DNA of 64,000 nucleotides from Thysanoteuthis rhombus (GCA_963457665.1 OY735207.1:53921515-53985514); one strand, 5' to 3'. Shown: positions 47,235-59,381, counted from the stretch's first letter. Notes: generated by a model not told the origin, from the letters alone. Translations and numbers: made by a program.

Positions 47235-48115
47235 CATTATTCGGACTATCCTCATCTTGGTTGTTTTCATACAGCGTTTCGGCCGTTGTACTGTAGTATT
47301 ATGTGGACACATAGCGTAGTAGTTACAGAATCATACAAAATTACTGTAAGTAATCTGATGGTTCTAGGTTAGATCCCCGTGTGAGACAATAATAATACTA
47401 CTAATGCTAAGAGGGGAGTGCGGTCAATATACCCCCGTCGGTTAAATAATGGGTTCGGTTCGTTACTTCCCCACACCTGATGAAGGCCGTAGAGTACAAC
47501 TGCCGAAACGTTGTATGAAAAATAACCAAGATGAGGATAGTCCGAATAATAATAATGATAATACCTCATCTCAAAAATTCAGAGATATGTTACCTATTGT
47601 ATTTGTTTTTTTTTTTTTTATCTTATATAAGTTTTTTGATAGAGTATATATATGTGTGAGTGTGGGTGTGTGTGCATGTGTGGGTGTGTGCGTGTGTGTG
47701 AGTGTTTGTGTGCGTGTGCATGTTTATTCATGTTTTACACTTCTTTCTGATGTTCTGATGGTTGGCATTTTCATTATTTTCATTACTGATTGTTCGGACG
47801 AGTATCTTCATCTTTTTGTCACAACGTTTCGGCCGTAGCTTCGATCTTTCTCAACATCATGCGAGCTTCTTTGTTAAAAACAGACTTGCCTCCCATTGTT
47901 GCCTGAAAGTTCTCCTGCGTGAGACTTGGTACTTGATTCAATGACTCATTAGAACAAAGTTGTTCTTGTCTAGGAGATAAAGAAGCAAAATGAAAAAAAT
48001 CATAAGCGACTTCTAAAGACACAAAAGATGCAAAATACTCTCAAGATAAACCGAAGAAAGTATTCGTCGAAATGTTGTAATGATAACCATAAGGACGAAT
48101 ATACCAGTTCAAAAA
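47235..48115. repeat. Four PLE-type terminal pieces in alternating orientation
   Basis: A shared unit runs CGAAACGTTGTATGAAAAAT, then AACCAAGATGAGGATAGTCC, then GAAT. It occurs at 47,465-47,560 (+), in reverse at 47,235-47,300 and 47,785-47,850, and more diverged at 48,040-48,115 (+). The 47,465 copy begins with CTGATGA (47,477-47,483), then a GGC/GCC hairpin, then GAAAC (47,505-47,509), a hammerhead-like core as in Penelope-type terminal repeats. Between the first two lies a tRNA-like GGTTCTAGGTTAGATCCCCG (47,360-47,380), probably a SINE piece. All are short fossil pieces. Confidence 0.55.
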
Positions 48116-49980
48116 TGTGTTCGGCACAGATCTGAATGGTAAAGAAACGGTAAGTCGAGAAGATAAAACCAGATTGTGATTTTATTGTATCTGTTAATCT
48201 GATCCCGAGAGAGTATCTGACTGACAACACTGACAACAACGACGCCCTGTCTTTATCTTTACGAACAAAGCACCGGGCAGAGCTGGAAATAACGGAAGCT
48301 CTTATAAACAAAGAATATCCATTGCACTGAGATGGAATTTTTTTTTTCGATTGCCGTCTTGGATGTTTGCGAATAAATGAGGCATGAATTGACAAAACAG
48401 GAAACAGGAAGGCATCGAAATCCGTGTTTGAAGATAAATTGAAAAATAAAGCAAAGAGGGCCATAAGAAAATGATATCAGAAGGAATCAAAACACACAAG
48501 ACCGCCTGAACTGTTTTGGTTTTTTCAGTGAGACGTTCAACTCAGCTTCCTAATGACAACATTTCTGTTACTATCAACATTATTTCTGTCGGAGTCTTGG
48601 GCATTTGGAAAACGGTGTCATCGATTCCAAACTGATTCTTCTGAAGTTAAGATTTCTTTGCTTTCCTTTCAAATCCGTTTTTATCATAAATTGAGGATCG
48701 GTAAGCCTGAAGCACTGAGCACCGGAGACGAATTGTTTTTCATTCATTATTAAGGCACTTTACTCTGAAACACTGGAATTTTCATTTAAAAGATATTAGA
48801 TATTTCTGCCCAAGTGCTCATTAAAAACAAGTATTAACAGAATATTATCCAGGATTTTGAAGGGAAGGAGGTCCATTTTTTTTTCCACTCGATCTGTCTA
48901 ATTAGTTGATGGATATAATAAATTTGTGTTTTTCATGTTGATTTATGATCATTTGGATTTATTCAATTTCCTTATCTACATATATTTAAAAGTGAATTTT
49001 AAATTGTGCTTTATCTGAGCAGAGAAGGCGGGATCTGGATCCCCTGGACCACCATCCTGGATCTGCACCTTTTATCTAAATTCAGCAGAATCCTTTGTTT
49101 GCAACTGGTGAATATTTTCATCTCTGAACTTAAGAGATGCTCCTAGCCCTTCCCATCGTGCACAGATTTCAACACAACGAAATTGTTATTCTTGTATAAG
49201 TCAACCAGCAATTTTTGGCTTGTCACTTAGGTCTCAAAACCTATAGTTGTAAACGGATATATACGATAGGAATTTTGAAATTTGAAAGTGCACTTGAATT
49301 TCCTGGACTTGAAGGCGACTTCCAATCACGTAGCTCGTAGTCATGAGAATTGTCGTTTATTTTTCAAGATTCAAGATTGAAAAAAAAATAATCGCAAGAA
49401 ATGACCTTACTGAATCTATTACTACTAATAAAGACATGTTGCTTTGCTAACGTTATACCTAAAGTAATATATGTCTGTATGTTTGCAAAATGATTTGGAA
49501 GGTTAATGCTCTGTGTTAGATTTCACTGTATGACCTTTCAGTACTGATTACTTTTCCTCCAGGCAACAAAAGGTGAGAGAAGCAACTTATTGAATTGAAA
49601 AATTGCCCCCTAAAAATTAACGGTAATCGGGTTTCTTTAAATAGCGAGAGAAACCTGTATAACCAACTTTGTTGTCAACTTATAAATTCATTATTGCTAT
49701 TTACTAAGCTTGACACAAGGCTACTCAGAGCTTCCACTGAGTTTTGAACTCCCTATATCAAAGAATGACCTGCTAAAATAGATCACCAAGTTTTGCTCTG
49801 CAACAGAGACCCAAACATACACACTCGATACAACACTTGTTGCAAGGTGAAAAATATATAAAGTGTGGTATATTGTCAAACTCCTGTCCAAATCTGAAGT
49901 TGGCTGTTCTTCCATCGCAACAAGAACGAGAACAACAAGACGAATCCTAACCTAATTTGAGAAGTAAAAGTTGATATTCT
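48116..49980. other. Region without recognised gene
   Basis: The largest frame, 48,000-48,464 minus (154 codons), is hydrophobic and Phe/Ser-rich and matches nothing I know. GGATCTGGATCCCCTGGACC near 49,031-49,050 is repeat-edge-like. Nothing else is assigned. Confidence 0.4.
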
Positions 49981-49984
49981 TTAC

Positions 49985-50240
49985 CGAGATTTGAAATAAC
50001 GACCAACTGATTAGTATGCTGGTGTCTGATTGACTGAGCTAAATTGACAAGTCTTAAACATCTGCGAAATTTATCTTATAAATACGCAAGAGCTTATTTC
50101 ATTTCAATAAATAAATACATTTATTCCGAGGAGAAATATTTCTATATTGTTTTTATCATATTTGCAATGTAAAGGTATTCATCTTATTTTCGGAATGGAA
50201 GTAGGGGTGGAGTTTGATTTTGCAGCAGCCAGGCTTATAT
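49985..50240 (-). repeat. tRNA-derived SINE, family alpha copy 3
   Basis: On the minus strand, GCCTGGCTGCTGCAAAATCA opens the copy and AAGCTCTTGCGTATTTATAA comes in the middle. It ends with GACTTGTCAATTTAGCTCAG (box A), TCAATCAGACACC and GTCGTTATTTCAAATC (decayed box B). Confidence 0.6.
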
Positions 50241-51074
50241 ATACATATACACATATAACTATGGTCATTTTTGCAATACGATTTTCCCATATGTTGTAAG
50301 AAAAATAGCTTTGATTCACCGTTTATGTTCATTCACTTCATTGCAAAGAAAACAAACTGTTCAGATTATTTTGCACCACTCTGTACATGTGTGTGAATAA
50401 GTGTGTGCATGTCTGTATGTGTGTGTGTGTATGTGTGTGTGCATCCATGCGCCTGCGTGTATGCATGTGTGTGCTTTGAAGTTAATCATGCTTGAAAGCA
50501 ATAGAAAAATCTGTCTTTTGGTATATTTAATAAACTTCTATGTTTGCCTAGTGATCAGGCATACGTGTTGCGATTTATTCAGAAAATGCAATGTACGCCG
50601 ACTGTGAGTTAGAGTTGTTTTTGGTTTACAAAGGGATTACTAAAGAATTCGAATCAAATAATGCCAAGCACTATGTGTGTATGAAAAGTCTGGAACACAA
50701 TGAGGTATCTATGTTCAATTCATCCTGATTCAAAGTAGGTTCTACTTGCCACGTGAGTAAATTAAGGTTTCAACGAAATCGCACAACTAAATTGCGTTGG
50801 ATACATTGGTATTTCGTATGTTCTGTACTTTGAAGCCTTCGGACAGAGAAATTGATCAACACTACCTGGGATTGCCCCAATCTCGGGATTCTTGTCAAGC
50901 ATACTTGGGATTTATCCAGTGACCAAGTCCAGCCTGCCCTGATATTCTTGTGACGTCAGTGGCGGGTACTTGGGGATTCTTGCACTCTGTGCCTGCACGT
51001 TCGCGCATAGGACCCCAACTCAAACTCGGCCGTGGGTTTATGTCACAATTGCAGTCCGGGGAATGCTAATAAAT
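50241..51074. other. Region without recognised gene
   Basis: A TG-rich stretch at 50,400-50,475 gives a Cys/Val frame without meaning. The remainder has no recognised feature. Confidence 0.4.
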
Positions 51075-51282
51075 AAGCACATACGATCACCGGAGTTAAG
51101 CAACGTTGAACCTGGTCAGTACCGAGATGGTTGATCGTCTTGGAATACCTGGTCCCATAAGCTACCAGAGATCATGTAGCGATTCCGTTAATCCTCTTCT
51201 GAAGGAGACCGATCTTTATGTTATGCTCAATAACGCTAATCCTGATACCTCTTACTGACATACAACAAGAATGAATGAATGA
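51075..51282 (+). repeat. 5S rRNA-derived SINE, copy 2
   Basis: The 5S-like head covers the last two thirds of 5S: ATACGATCACCGGAGTTAAG, then CAACGTTGAACCTGGTCAGT and ACCGAGATGG, then GGAATACCTGGTCCCATAAG. Its 3' body, GATCATGTAGCGATTCCGTT, then CTTCTGAAGGAGACCGATCT and a GAAT tail, aligns with copy 1. The first part of 5S is missing or too diverged to see. Confidence 0.7.
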
Positions 51283-52735
51283 CCCAGATTGTCTTATCAG
51301 GTGGTATTTTTATTTGTTTATTTATTTATTTCGTAGTGGTGATTCGCCACGAACCGATCCTTGGTCTAACTGATATCTTTTCAAGTAAATCGCACAACCT
51401 GTTTCGCGAATTAATGGCACGTGGAGAAAATCAGAGATAGAGAGAGGGTTCTTTCTTGTTGACCCTTTCCCGGTCGTGTAGCCAGCTGGGAACTGTTTTC
51501 TAGATCAGGATCGCTTTAAGGGGGGCTGCTTTGATGCCCGTCCTGGCGATTCAACCCTTTGCCTATCCAGTTGCCATATTTCTTTTGCTGAACCTACATG
51601 AAATGTTGTTTTTTTTTTGTTTATTTTCCCTGAAAGACTCACGAACGATGTTAATAAGTTTCTGTCACTTATTGATAGGTGTATTACCCTTAGAGACTGA
51701 ACAGGTTGGGAACCAGACCCTCGGGGACTGGACAGGTTGGAACACAGATGTGACCGGTTTCAAATGCTGACATCACTGACAGTGACATCCATTTAGCATT
51801 TTCAGCGCCCTGTTGAATATTTCTATTTAATTTGATTCCATTTTTGCGTCAACTAATTTGACCCAGGAGGCTTCTTGAGAGACCCCTTCAACATTTTGTG
51901 GGATTTGATGAAAAAAGAAAAAATCCAATAAATTGACATGCACTATCAATTAATTGGTGAAAAATAACCCCAAAGGCTGGATTAGTATTTATGTAATTCA
52001 GTTATTTACAAATATTCTTGTTATTAAATAATGTAAGTAGCAATGCAGTTGGTGAACTATAATTAATAAAACTTCTGGGAGGCCCCTCGATTAAGGTCCT
52101 GAGGGTGATGGTTTCAAATAGGACCCTCCATCCCCATACACCTCAACTACGCCCCTGCTCAGGCAGCATTTTTTCTACATTGCATCATTCGAAAAGTATA
52201 ATTATCCGATTGTCTTCAGGGTGGAATGAATAATTTAATGTTGGTAGGCAATTAAAACAGACATGACTGAGGAGATATTTTCTATACCAGGATAACTAGT
52301 TTAAGTTTTTAGCAATGGAAACTTTTAACCATTGGCTCATTACGGGCTTTGCATATTAGTTAATAATTGTAACGACCAATCTTACTGTTGCTCCAATAAA
52401 TAACATTATTCTCGAGTTCTTTAAAATGCAAATCAACAAAGAGTTCTTTAGGTTAAACACGATGAATGTTGCTGGGTGTTCGGAGCTGCAAGTGGTTGGA
52501 TTATCATCCTGTAACTTTGTCCTTCAAGGCATTTCAGAAAGCAAAGGCAGTTACTTTCCGATCTCATTTCCAAGTATTATATGACTGATTACACTATGTT
52601 GCATGGTACTTGCATTAAAAATAGAGTCCTTTGTCTTGGGATCTCATCCCCATCTACCATTGTGGCATGTCAATTTCAAGACCTTTATGAAGATATCTGG
52701 TGGGGGTAGGAAAAGCATTTCTTGGGAGCATTAAT
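51283..52735. other. Region without recognised gene
   Basis: Somewhat GC-richer near 51,440-51,560 without a recognisable frame. CCTCCATCCCCATACACCTC then AACTACGCCCC near 52,124-52,155 is a MITE- or repeat-edge word. Confidence 0.35.
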
Positions 52736-52803
52736 GTGAAGTGAACACTATCTGCTTTATCTGGGATTCGAACTCCGTCTAGCCGATTCCATCTTCTGTG
52801 TTG
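52736..52803 (-). repeat. tRNA-like sequence (SINE head)
   Basis: On the minus strand, GTGGCCTTGTAGTTATCAAC (box-A-like) and a consensus box B in GGAGTTCGAATCCC are spaced about 30 bp apart. Acceptor pairing is poor. Confidence 0.45.
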
Positions 52804-54635
52804 ATAACTACAAGGCCACTGCACACCTTAGGTAACAAGAGTTCTTCAAAACAAGACCAAAACTGAGGCAGTTCGATTCAACAAAAAAATTAAGCAACTT
52901 CACCAATGTCAATTTGTCACAGGAAAAGTAAATGGAACAATTTGTTTTTGAACGATAACCCTGTGCAACTTTTTAAAAACTTTTTTTGTACCTGGGCAAT
53001 AGTTTTATTTTCTGATTGATTACGTCTAAAAAGTATAGAAAAGCCGCCCTCCGTTTGCCTTATGTTGTATTGATATAGTGATGCAGATCTTTGATTTGGA
53101 TGCCCATAGCGCGTCGCCCGAAGATGGCATTATGTTGTACTGAAATAATGATACAGGTCTTTTAATGTAGTGTTCATTGCTTATCACCTTTATAGAAGTT
53201 TTTGACGAACTGCACATAAACCCTGCTGGCTTTCTATTATACGACAGTCATGTTTTCTTTCTCTAATAGCTAAGTCCATCATATGAAGTAATCATTGATT
53301 TATTATAAGCTCCATGTGTAGGTCGATCCCAGTTTTTCGGGTTAATGAAATTACAAATTAGGATAGCAAATATATTTAAGGTATAGAAAGCAAATACAAA
53401 GCATGCTTCTAGAAATTATTACTAAAAGTGTATTATTATTCAGCAACTGGCCACTTAGGGTTTGCTTTTATGGGGTAGGGAGACTGCTCTGGCAACAGTG
53501 CCATCACTCAACAGCTGCTGGTGTATTGTGTAAACAATATCAGGTAGATGTGAAAAAAAAATCAGAACTTTCATTTCATTTCCCTCGAGGTCTATAGTTA
53601 CTATGATACAATAATATGATGGGCTTGTTTAGGCTAGGAACTTCCACATAGACAAGTGAAAGAACGTTGCGCGTTAAGCTGATTCATGTGCAGTTTGTCG
53701 AAAATTTGTACGTCGAAACCCATAATTTCTCGAATATACTATAAAGTACCAAATACGATACAATATCTACTTGTAAACACTCCTATAGATAGAAACACCT
53801 TATTATATTCAATATGTCAGCCACCATACTTCGTTTTTTAACTCAACAACAACAGCAACAACTCAATTATCAGTTTTAACAGTTTTTTTCAGTAATTTCC
53901 AGTATTTTTACACAAAACCGTTAACAAATTCTGATTCAGTACTCATCATTATGATAGTCTCGACAATGTGGGGTTCAACATGAAGGATGCGATTTTCTAG
54001 AATTCGACAATCTGGGTTTTGACAAAGTGAAAGCTCAGCATTTCAATGTCGCCATATTTCACTCTAGTAATGACTGGCAGATATTTTTTTTGTGTGTGTA
54101 AAGTCAAGAGTTGCGCCACCTTGTCTATTCCCATTGTGTATAAATTTCAATCAAACGATTTTTTTGCCCATGCACATATAAATTCGACCAACTTTGGGCC
54201 TGAAAGTTTGGTCTTTCAATTCCCTCATGAACTGACGCTCAGTAGTGAAGGATTCAATTATTGATGAATTCAATTATTGATGCTGCTCTAATCAAGCGCG
54301 AAGTGCATAATTGCAAAAATGAAGTTTGAAGGCAGGTGATACACAACTGTTCAGATGCGCATCTTCTTTTATCGTGTAGAAATTAAAGTTTTTTTATAGA
54401 CCTGGAAGACTTATTCCGTGTGAAGATCGTGGATTTTACTAGTATTTGAGTACTATTTTTAGGCTACAAATTACTAATTTCATTTTTTATCAATTTTAGT
54501 AGATGAAGTATTATAAATCGTTATTGATAATTTTTGCTATCATTTACCTTCATCTTGATGTTGCTTCTTATTGAAACTAAAAAAAAAGCTGGGTACTCTT
54601 CAGCAGTGAGTAAATAAATTAACAGCGAAGATCCG
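52804..54635. other. Unassigned region with a short tandem duplication
   Basis: 53,058-53,097 (TTATGTTGTATTGATATAGT, then GATGCAGATCTTT) is repeated at about 53,131-53,170 (TTATGTTGTACTGAAATAAT, then GATACAGGTCTTT). They are separated by a GCGTCGCCCGAAGATGGC segment. No gene recognised. Confidence 0.45.
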
Positions 54636-54639
54636 AATG

Positions 54640-54710
54640 GAGAATAAGTTCCCGGTGAGAATCGAACTAGTGACCCTCTATACTGGAGGAGGGCGTTTAG
54701 TGTCCTGAAT
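54640..54710 (-). repeat. tRNA-like fragment
   Basis: The box-B-like GTCACTAGTTCGATTCTCAC then CGGGAAC is present on the minus strand. The 5' half (box A) is not convincing. Confidence 0.3.
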
Positions 54711-54839
54711 GTGACTAATCTAAAAAAGCCCGAGAAAAGGATCGTTTCGTTGAAAACATTTCAATTCTGATTAATGAGAATGCTTAATTTAAGAACGACA
54801 ACTGTTGTTTTATTCAGATCTGCTCTAATGTAGTAGACT

Positions 54840-55170
54840 TCAGTGTTGACAAACTTCAGTCCAATTTGATGTTGACTTTGTCATCCAACCTCCCCGAACA
54901 GCAACAAAGACAATGCTCATCAAATTTGAGAGAATAAACGCTTCAACATTCCCTTATCATGATTTTAAATCACGACCGTTTGATTGGAAGGCGACTCTCT
55001 TACCAACCGAGCTAAACTGACAAGCCGTATGTACCTAAGAATTCATTTATTACATATACAATACAAACATCTTCAATTAGAATAGAAGTAAAAGTGCACT
55101 TTGACCCTGCAGCAGCCAGACTTGTTTCCCCACTTTTGGAACGACTGGAGGGATTCGAACTTTCCACCTT
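54840..55170 (-). repeat. tRNA-derived SINE, family alpha copy 4
   Basis: Read on the minus strand: AGTCTGGCTGCTGCAGGGTC, TTTACTTCTATTCTAATTG, GGCTTGTCAGTTTAGCTCGG then TTGGTAAGAG (box A), GGTCGTGATTTAAAATC (box-B position), then a body to about 54,840 ending GTCAACACTGAAG. Another box-B-like AAGTTCGAATCCCTCC lies just outside at 55,147-55,162. Confidence 0.6.
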
Positions 55171-55362
55171 CGTTCTGTAGTGTTTTCAGCTGCGGATTTA
55201 AGTGGTCCAGATCTCCCTCCCTTACAATGACAAAGCATAATTGAATTTGTTTTAAAAAAATATTAGGATTTAAGAAAATTTAGAGATTGAAAAACAAAAA
55301 ACAAGTAATCATATACTAATCTTACAAACAAAAAATATATCCATTCTCTAATTAGACAGGGC

Positions 55363-55364
<2 letters not shown>

Positions 55365-55427
<63 letters not shown>
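55365..55427. repeat. (TA)n microsatellite
   Basis: Uninterrupted TA repeat of about 63 bp, followed by a GCTCAAAATTCTGGATCCGC edge word. Confidence 0.95.
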
Positions 55428-55433
<6 letters not shown>

Positions 55434-55639
55434 GGAGACCCCTCCCTTGCTCAAAATTCTGGATCCGCCCCTGACTTTTCATTGCAACATGTTTCTCCTT
55501 AAAATGTCGCCTTAACACAAGGAAAATGTCAGCTGGAGGGGAAAAAGATAGTCCCACTGAGGAAAAGAAACCATAATCGGTTTTATTTTCCCAGAAAGAA
55601 CGATTTTAAGCACCCCCTCATGGTTTTTGTCGGATTAGA

Positions 55640-55860
55640 CCCCCCTCATCTTACTTAGTGAATGAATGGCCTTCGTTCTGTCTCGACAGACAGTGGAATG
55701 ACACCGGAGTGTATCCTCTGAGGCACATGCCCGGGCGAAGCGAATGTCCAGTCGGCCTCGCTGATGTAGTCCAGAGGAAAGCACAGAGCGATACGTCTGG
55801 CATCAGCTTGGCTTTCAGGAGCTGCTGGAAGGACGTCAAACCGCCTTAAAGGAGCTCCAC
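55640..55860. other. GC-richer repeat-like block of unknown class
   Basis: Both strands stay open (plus 55,658-55,849; minus 55,651-55,839). The plus frame reads CLDRQWNDTGVYPLRHMPGR and onward with no domain I know. The abrupt change in composition and double-strand openness suggest a repeat with biased composition rather than an exon; one copy only in this window. Confidence 0.3.
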
Positions 55861-56119
55861 AACCTGGTTTAAAATGAGAGTTGTCCTTTTCCTAGACTGG
55901 TTGTCTTCCCGAGGCTAGAGAATTCAATCTACCCTGCTATTTTATCCATTGCTTAGGGGAAGAGATAGATCTCTGTGAGCATAAACAGCCTAATGGTGCT
56001 TTTTGAAGGTAGGCCTTCCCCACTTTAAATATGGGTGCATCAGACTTTTCCAACCCTACCCGCTACCAAACAGAATTAAATTTAAATGCCTGAAGCTTCT
56101 ATTCAATTCTTTACCGAAA

Positions 56120-56440
56120 TACTCGGTAAACACAATTTTTGAAAATGAAAAGGAATTCTAGGGATAAAACAAACTCTTAAGGGTTTCAGATGGTCCAACT
56201 GGAATGGGCCCACAATTTTGGGGGGCTCATTCCAGAGCTTATAAATCGTTCTAGTTCTTTTAATTAATTCTGTTACTTGTAAGTACACGAGTATTACAAA
56301 AGAAATGTGTATGCATATACATAAATCATATGTATTTAGTACTGATTATAAAAATACTTAATAAGCAGTTTGAAATAGGGCCTAAGCTTCCCATAAGGCG
56401 TGAGTAAATTACCAGTTCTGTCTTGCCCTGCCAGTTGAAA
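56120..56440 (-). repeat. Dispersed repeat copy, family of 8.3 and 12.1 kb
   Basis: On the minus strand: GGGAAGCTTAGGCCCTATTT, CTGCTTATTAAGTATTTTTA, GTACTTACAAGTAACAGAAT, AAAGAACTAGAACG and CAAAATTGTGGGCCCATTCC. This is the most complete counterpart of 8,302-8,640. Confidence 0.6.
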
Positions 56441-58555
56441 AAGAAAAAAAATACCAGGGATTATGGGTGCACCTTTTCTAGTCTTTGACTTCAATACTAA
56501 TTTCTCTTGCCTTTAACATCTCTGTTGTTTAAATTCAAGTATTCCCAACCAGAAGAAGCAATTGTACGGTGGCCGGTTGAATTATTCATTGCATGTGGTT
56601 CAGTCGAACTATTTTTCTCGTCTATGTTGTCCATTTTTATCCACAAAGTTTCAGCCATGTACTCGCCTGTCTTCTCGGGATGAACCTTTTTTTTTCTAAA
56701 ATATAACCTCAAGAAGGCCGGTGGGTACACGATCGAAAGTTGCAGGGGAAAAAAATGAACAACAGACGAGGAAGATAGTCATATTACACCACATGAAATG
56801 ATTAAAACACCCCGTACTAACAAAATTCACACAAGGATTGGTTGAAATCTCATCCCTGAATTCAACCAAAGGGAGCGGTTTCCCCAAAAGTAAACGACCG
56901 AAAATAAATAAAAACTCAAATTAAACAGATGATAAACATGCGCAGAAATTTATGCTTAGAGCGCTTATATTATTGTTTTGCAATTGTAGAAGTGTTAGAT
57001 ATATTCCGTGCCGAATTATTCTAAATATTTTTCTGACTTTGCAACCATTGCCCTTGAAAATGAAGGAGGTGCAAAAGTAGGAATATAGTTATTTAAACTA
57101 TACAGATGTTTGGTACATAGTTCTTAATCTATTTTATCTCTTCAGTTATTCATACATCATTCTTTCACATAATTATGGCTGGTAATTTAACCATCAACCA
57201 ACAAAAGTGGATAATCAAACAATACTTAACTCTGTAACAACAACTGTTAATCTACTTTTGCACATACGCACTCCTATTGGTCAGAGATACTCGGTTCGGA
57301 TTAACTAGTCAGTGCTTGGTTTTAAATTTAGAGAAATGAAATCCACCACTTCGTTCCTGAATAATATCGGAGCAAATTAACGATTCAGAAAGCCAGGGGA
57401 CTTACATCTCGTTCAGAATCATAGACGAAATTTACAAATGCTCCCCAAGGAAACTAAAGTCAACAATACTAAAAGTTATTTTGTGGAGGAACTAAAAGAG
57501 ACAAAAGTAACCGGATAGAGAATATTTCGGGTAAACTTTGCTTTGTCGTACATAAACTGACGGCTGTTTTTAAACAGCTTACAAAGGCTCAAAATGTCAG
57601 AGATTCCAAAAAGAATCCAAAAAAAACATTCATCATGAATTAAAACGCTGACACAGAACGTTGGGGGCATTGTTTTTCGTTATACCTTGATGAATTGATG
57701 GCGCGAAATCTGATAAAGAGCAAAAGACACGCTTTTAATTTCAAATCATTATTGCCTTAGTATCTGATGAATACGTCGCTTAATTATACTTTTTAATAAA
57801 AGATTATACATCTACAACCTCTGAATGACTTTTAGTACCTTGTATGCTGGTTAAACATCGCCGTAGCTTTATGTACGTCAAAGCAAAGATTTATATAGTT
57901 TGGGCTATCAGTCAAGTGAACAATTTTCTGTGAAAATGTAGAGTCTTTTTGAGGTGCTAGAGTTGGAGGTAATTTTAGATATGGGGCTTTGTTTGACTCC
58001 AACGAAAGCTAACGTCCATAATTCCAAAGTACGGAAGTCAGAATTTTTTTTTTTACAAAAACTCACTCGAATCTTTTCTCACTTTGCTGAGTTTATTTTA
58101 ACAGTAATTCGATCTTGTAGAATCAAAACAGTTTAGCTTTTTTATCAGATTTTCATAGCTTTGCCGAAAGGGAAGGCTAATGTCAAAAGTTTGAAAAAAA
58201 AAAATAGCAATATAAGGCATAACATTTGGGGCTTTTTCATTAATCCCCACCCAGGTCAAAATTTTCGTAACCAGTGAAAATGAACAAGTTTATTTCGTTA
58301 GTCACCACTAAGTGTTAGGGGACTTTATTTTGTGGACGGACTAAAGAAAAGGACCCTATGTTTTAGGTATTTTTCGGCGAGAAAAATAAAACTCTTTTTT
58401 AGGCTGCCGAACTTTAAATGGTCGCTAGCTTTTGGTAGCGACGAAAAACGAAAAACGAAAAAACACTAAATAACAATTTTTCATCTGTTATGAACAGATA
58501 TCCTGAAAGCAAGTATATGGGAATCTACCCCCAACTGCTATTTTCCTTTTTTCAT
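56441..58555. other. Region without recognised gene
   Basis: Short frames without domains. No upstream or downstream exon pairing with the 58.7-kb gene was found; this side is 3' of that gene. Confidence 0.4.
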
Positions 58556-58558
58556 TTT

Positions 58559-58572
58559 TTTATTTTTTTATT
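58559..58572 (-). terminator. Possible polyadenylation signals
   Basis: Two AATAAA hexamers on the minus strand (58,559-58,564 and 58,567-58,572) lie about 160-170 bp past the stop codon of the ATG101-like frame. The local DNA is T-rich on the plus strand, so chance occurrence is quite possible. Confidence 0.3.
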
Positions 58573-58730
58573 TTTAAATAGACTATTTTTTTTTCTTCAT
58601 CTTGATTTTTTCAATTAAGATGGAGCTAAAGAAAAAAAATCAATCAAAATATGTTTAGAATACTTTAATAATAAATAAATCTGACTATTATGTTCAATAG
58701 TCAAATTGGACAGAAACTTAAGACCACATT

Positions 58731-59381
58731 TTACGAGGCGAACGCCGGGAATTTTGTATCAATAAAGAAGTGACAGGGCGAAAAATCAGTACAACTCATA
58801 TCAAAGGTTTTGGATAATTCCAGATACTCTGTGGCGTCGCCAAAATAATCTCTGGAGAATTTGTGTTGACGGATGTAAGCCATGCATCCTTTCAGGGTTG
58901 TTACCATTTGTTCAATTTGCTCCTTTGACGCGTCTTCTTCATCGAATCGAACCGTAGAAATATTGATTTGCCACACTTCGCATATGTGACCAATGAACGG
59001 GACGTAGTCAGCGACCGATCCAGGGGGAGCCTCGCATTGATAGAAATTCAAATAAATCTCGGCTGCGCTGGCGTTTGTGAAGACGAAAGTCAGCCAACGA
59101 AAGCGACAGATTTGTTCTCCTATCCGCTGCCGTAGCTCCTTCGACTGAACGGTGTAATACTCGAAATCGAAATTCTCACATCTTGTCAAGTTGCTGCATT
59201 TTGGTTTTTCTCGGAAGCCTCGAGGGAAACTAGACACCAATTTCCCTCGACTCCTGATGTACAAGATTGACTCGATCAGGCAAGTGAGAGCTTCTTCCAA
59301 ATATTTTGGCTGCACTGTTAGATTCAAAGTGTGGTGAAGGAAATTTGATCCACGGCGAGGTTCTCTGAACGGCAAAGCCAT
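58731..59381 (-). CDS. ATG101-like HORMA-domain protein, diverged, single exon
   Basis: ATG101 binds ATG13 through its HORMA domain in the ULK1/FIP200 complex that starts autophagosome formation. This 216-residue frame is close to the family's usual length (about 218). Shared elements in order: LNLTV..LEEAL then SILYIRSRGKL (19-48; human VSVEGRQVEEA, LLHRSTGKF), FDFEYYTVQSKEL (71-83; human FIDFTYVRVSSEEL), IYLNFYQ (109-115; human MSLEFYQ), CEVWQINI (134-141; human WEVWTVKV) and a closing FFID near 205-208 (human ISFQITD). The WF-finger site reads VPF at 127-129 where ATG101 has WPF, so the key Trp is absent. The N terminus is about 10 residues longer and the C terminus about 12 shorter. I start at the first ATG in frame; the frame is open for 20 more codons without ATG. 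No introns are seen, so a retrocopy or single-exon paralogue is likely. It shows no breaks. Homology is inferred by eye. Confidence 0.6.
   Translation of the reverse strand: MALPFREPRRGSNFLHHTLNLTVQPKYLEEALTCLIESILYIRSRGKLVSSFPRGFREKPKCSNLTRCENFDFEYYTVQSKELRQRIGEQICRFRWLTFVFTNASAAEIYLNFYQCEAPPGSVADYVPFIGHICEVWQINISTVRFDEEDASKEQIEQMVTTLKGCMAYIRQHKFSRDYFGDATEYLELSKTFDMSCTDFSPCHFFIDTKFPAFAS

Noticed and set aside
48000-48464. 154-codon minus-strand ORF
   Set aside because: Longest frame outside repeats after the ATG101-like one, but hydrophobic and Phe-rich with no domain. It overlaps a PLE-type terminal piece at its start and has open frames opposite.
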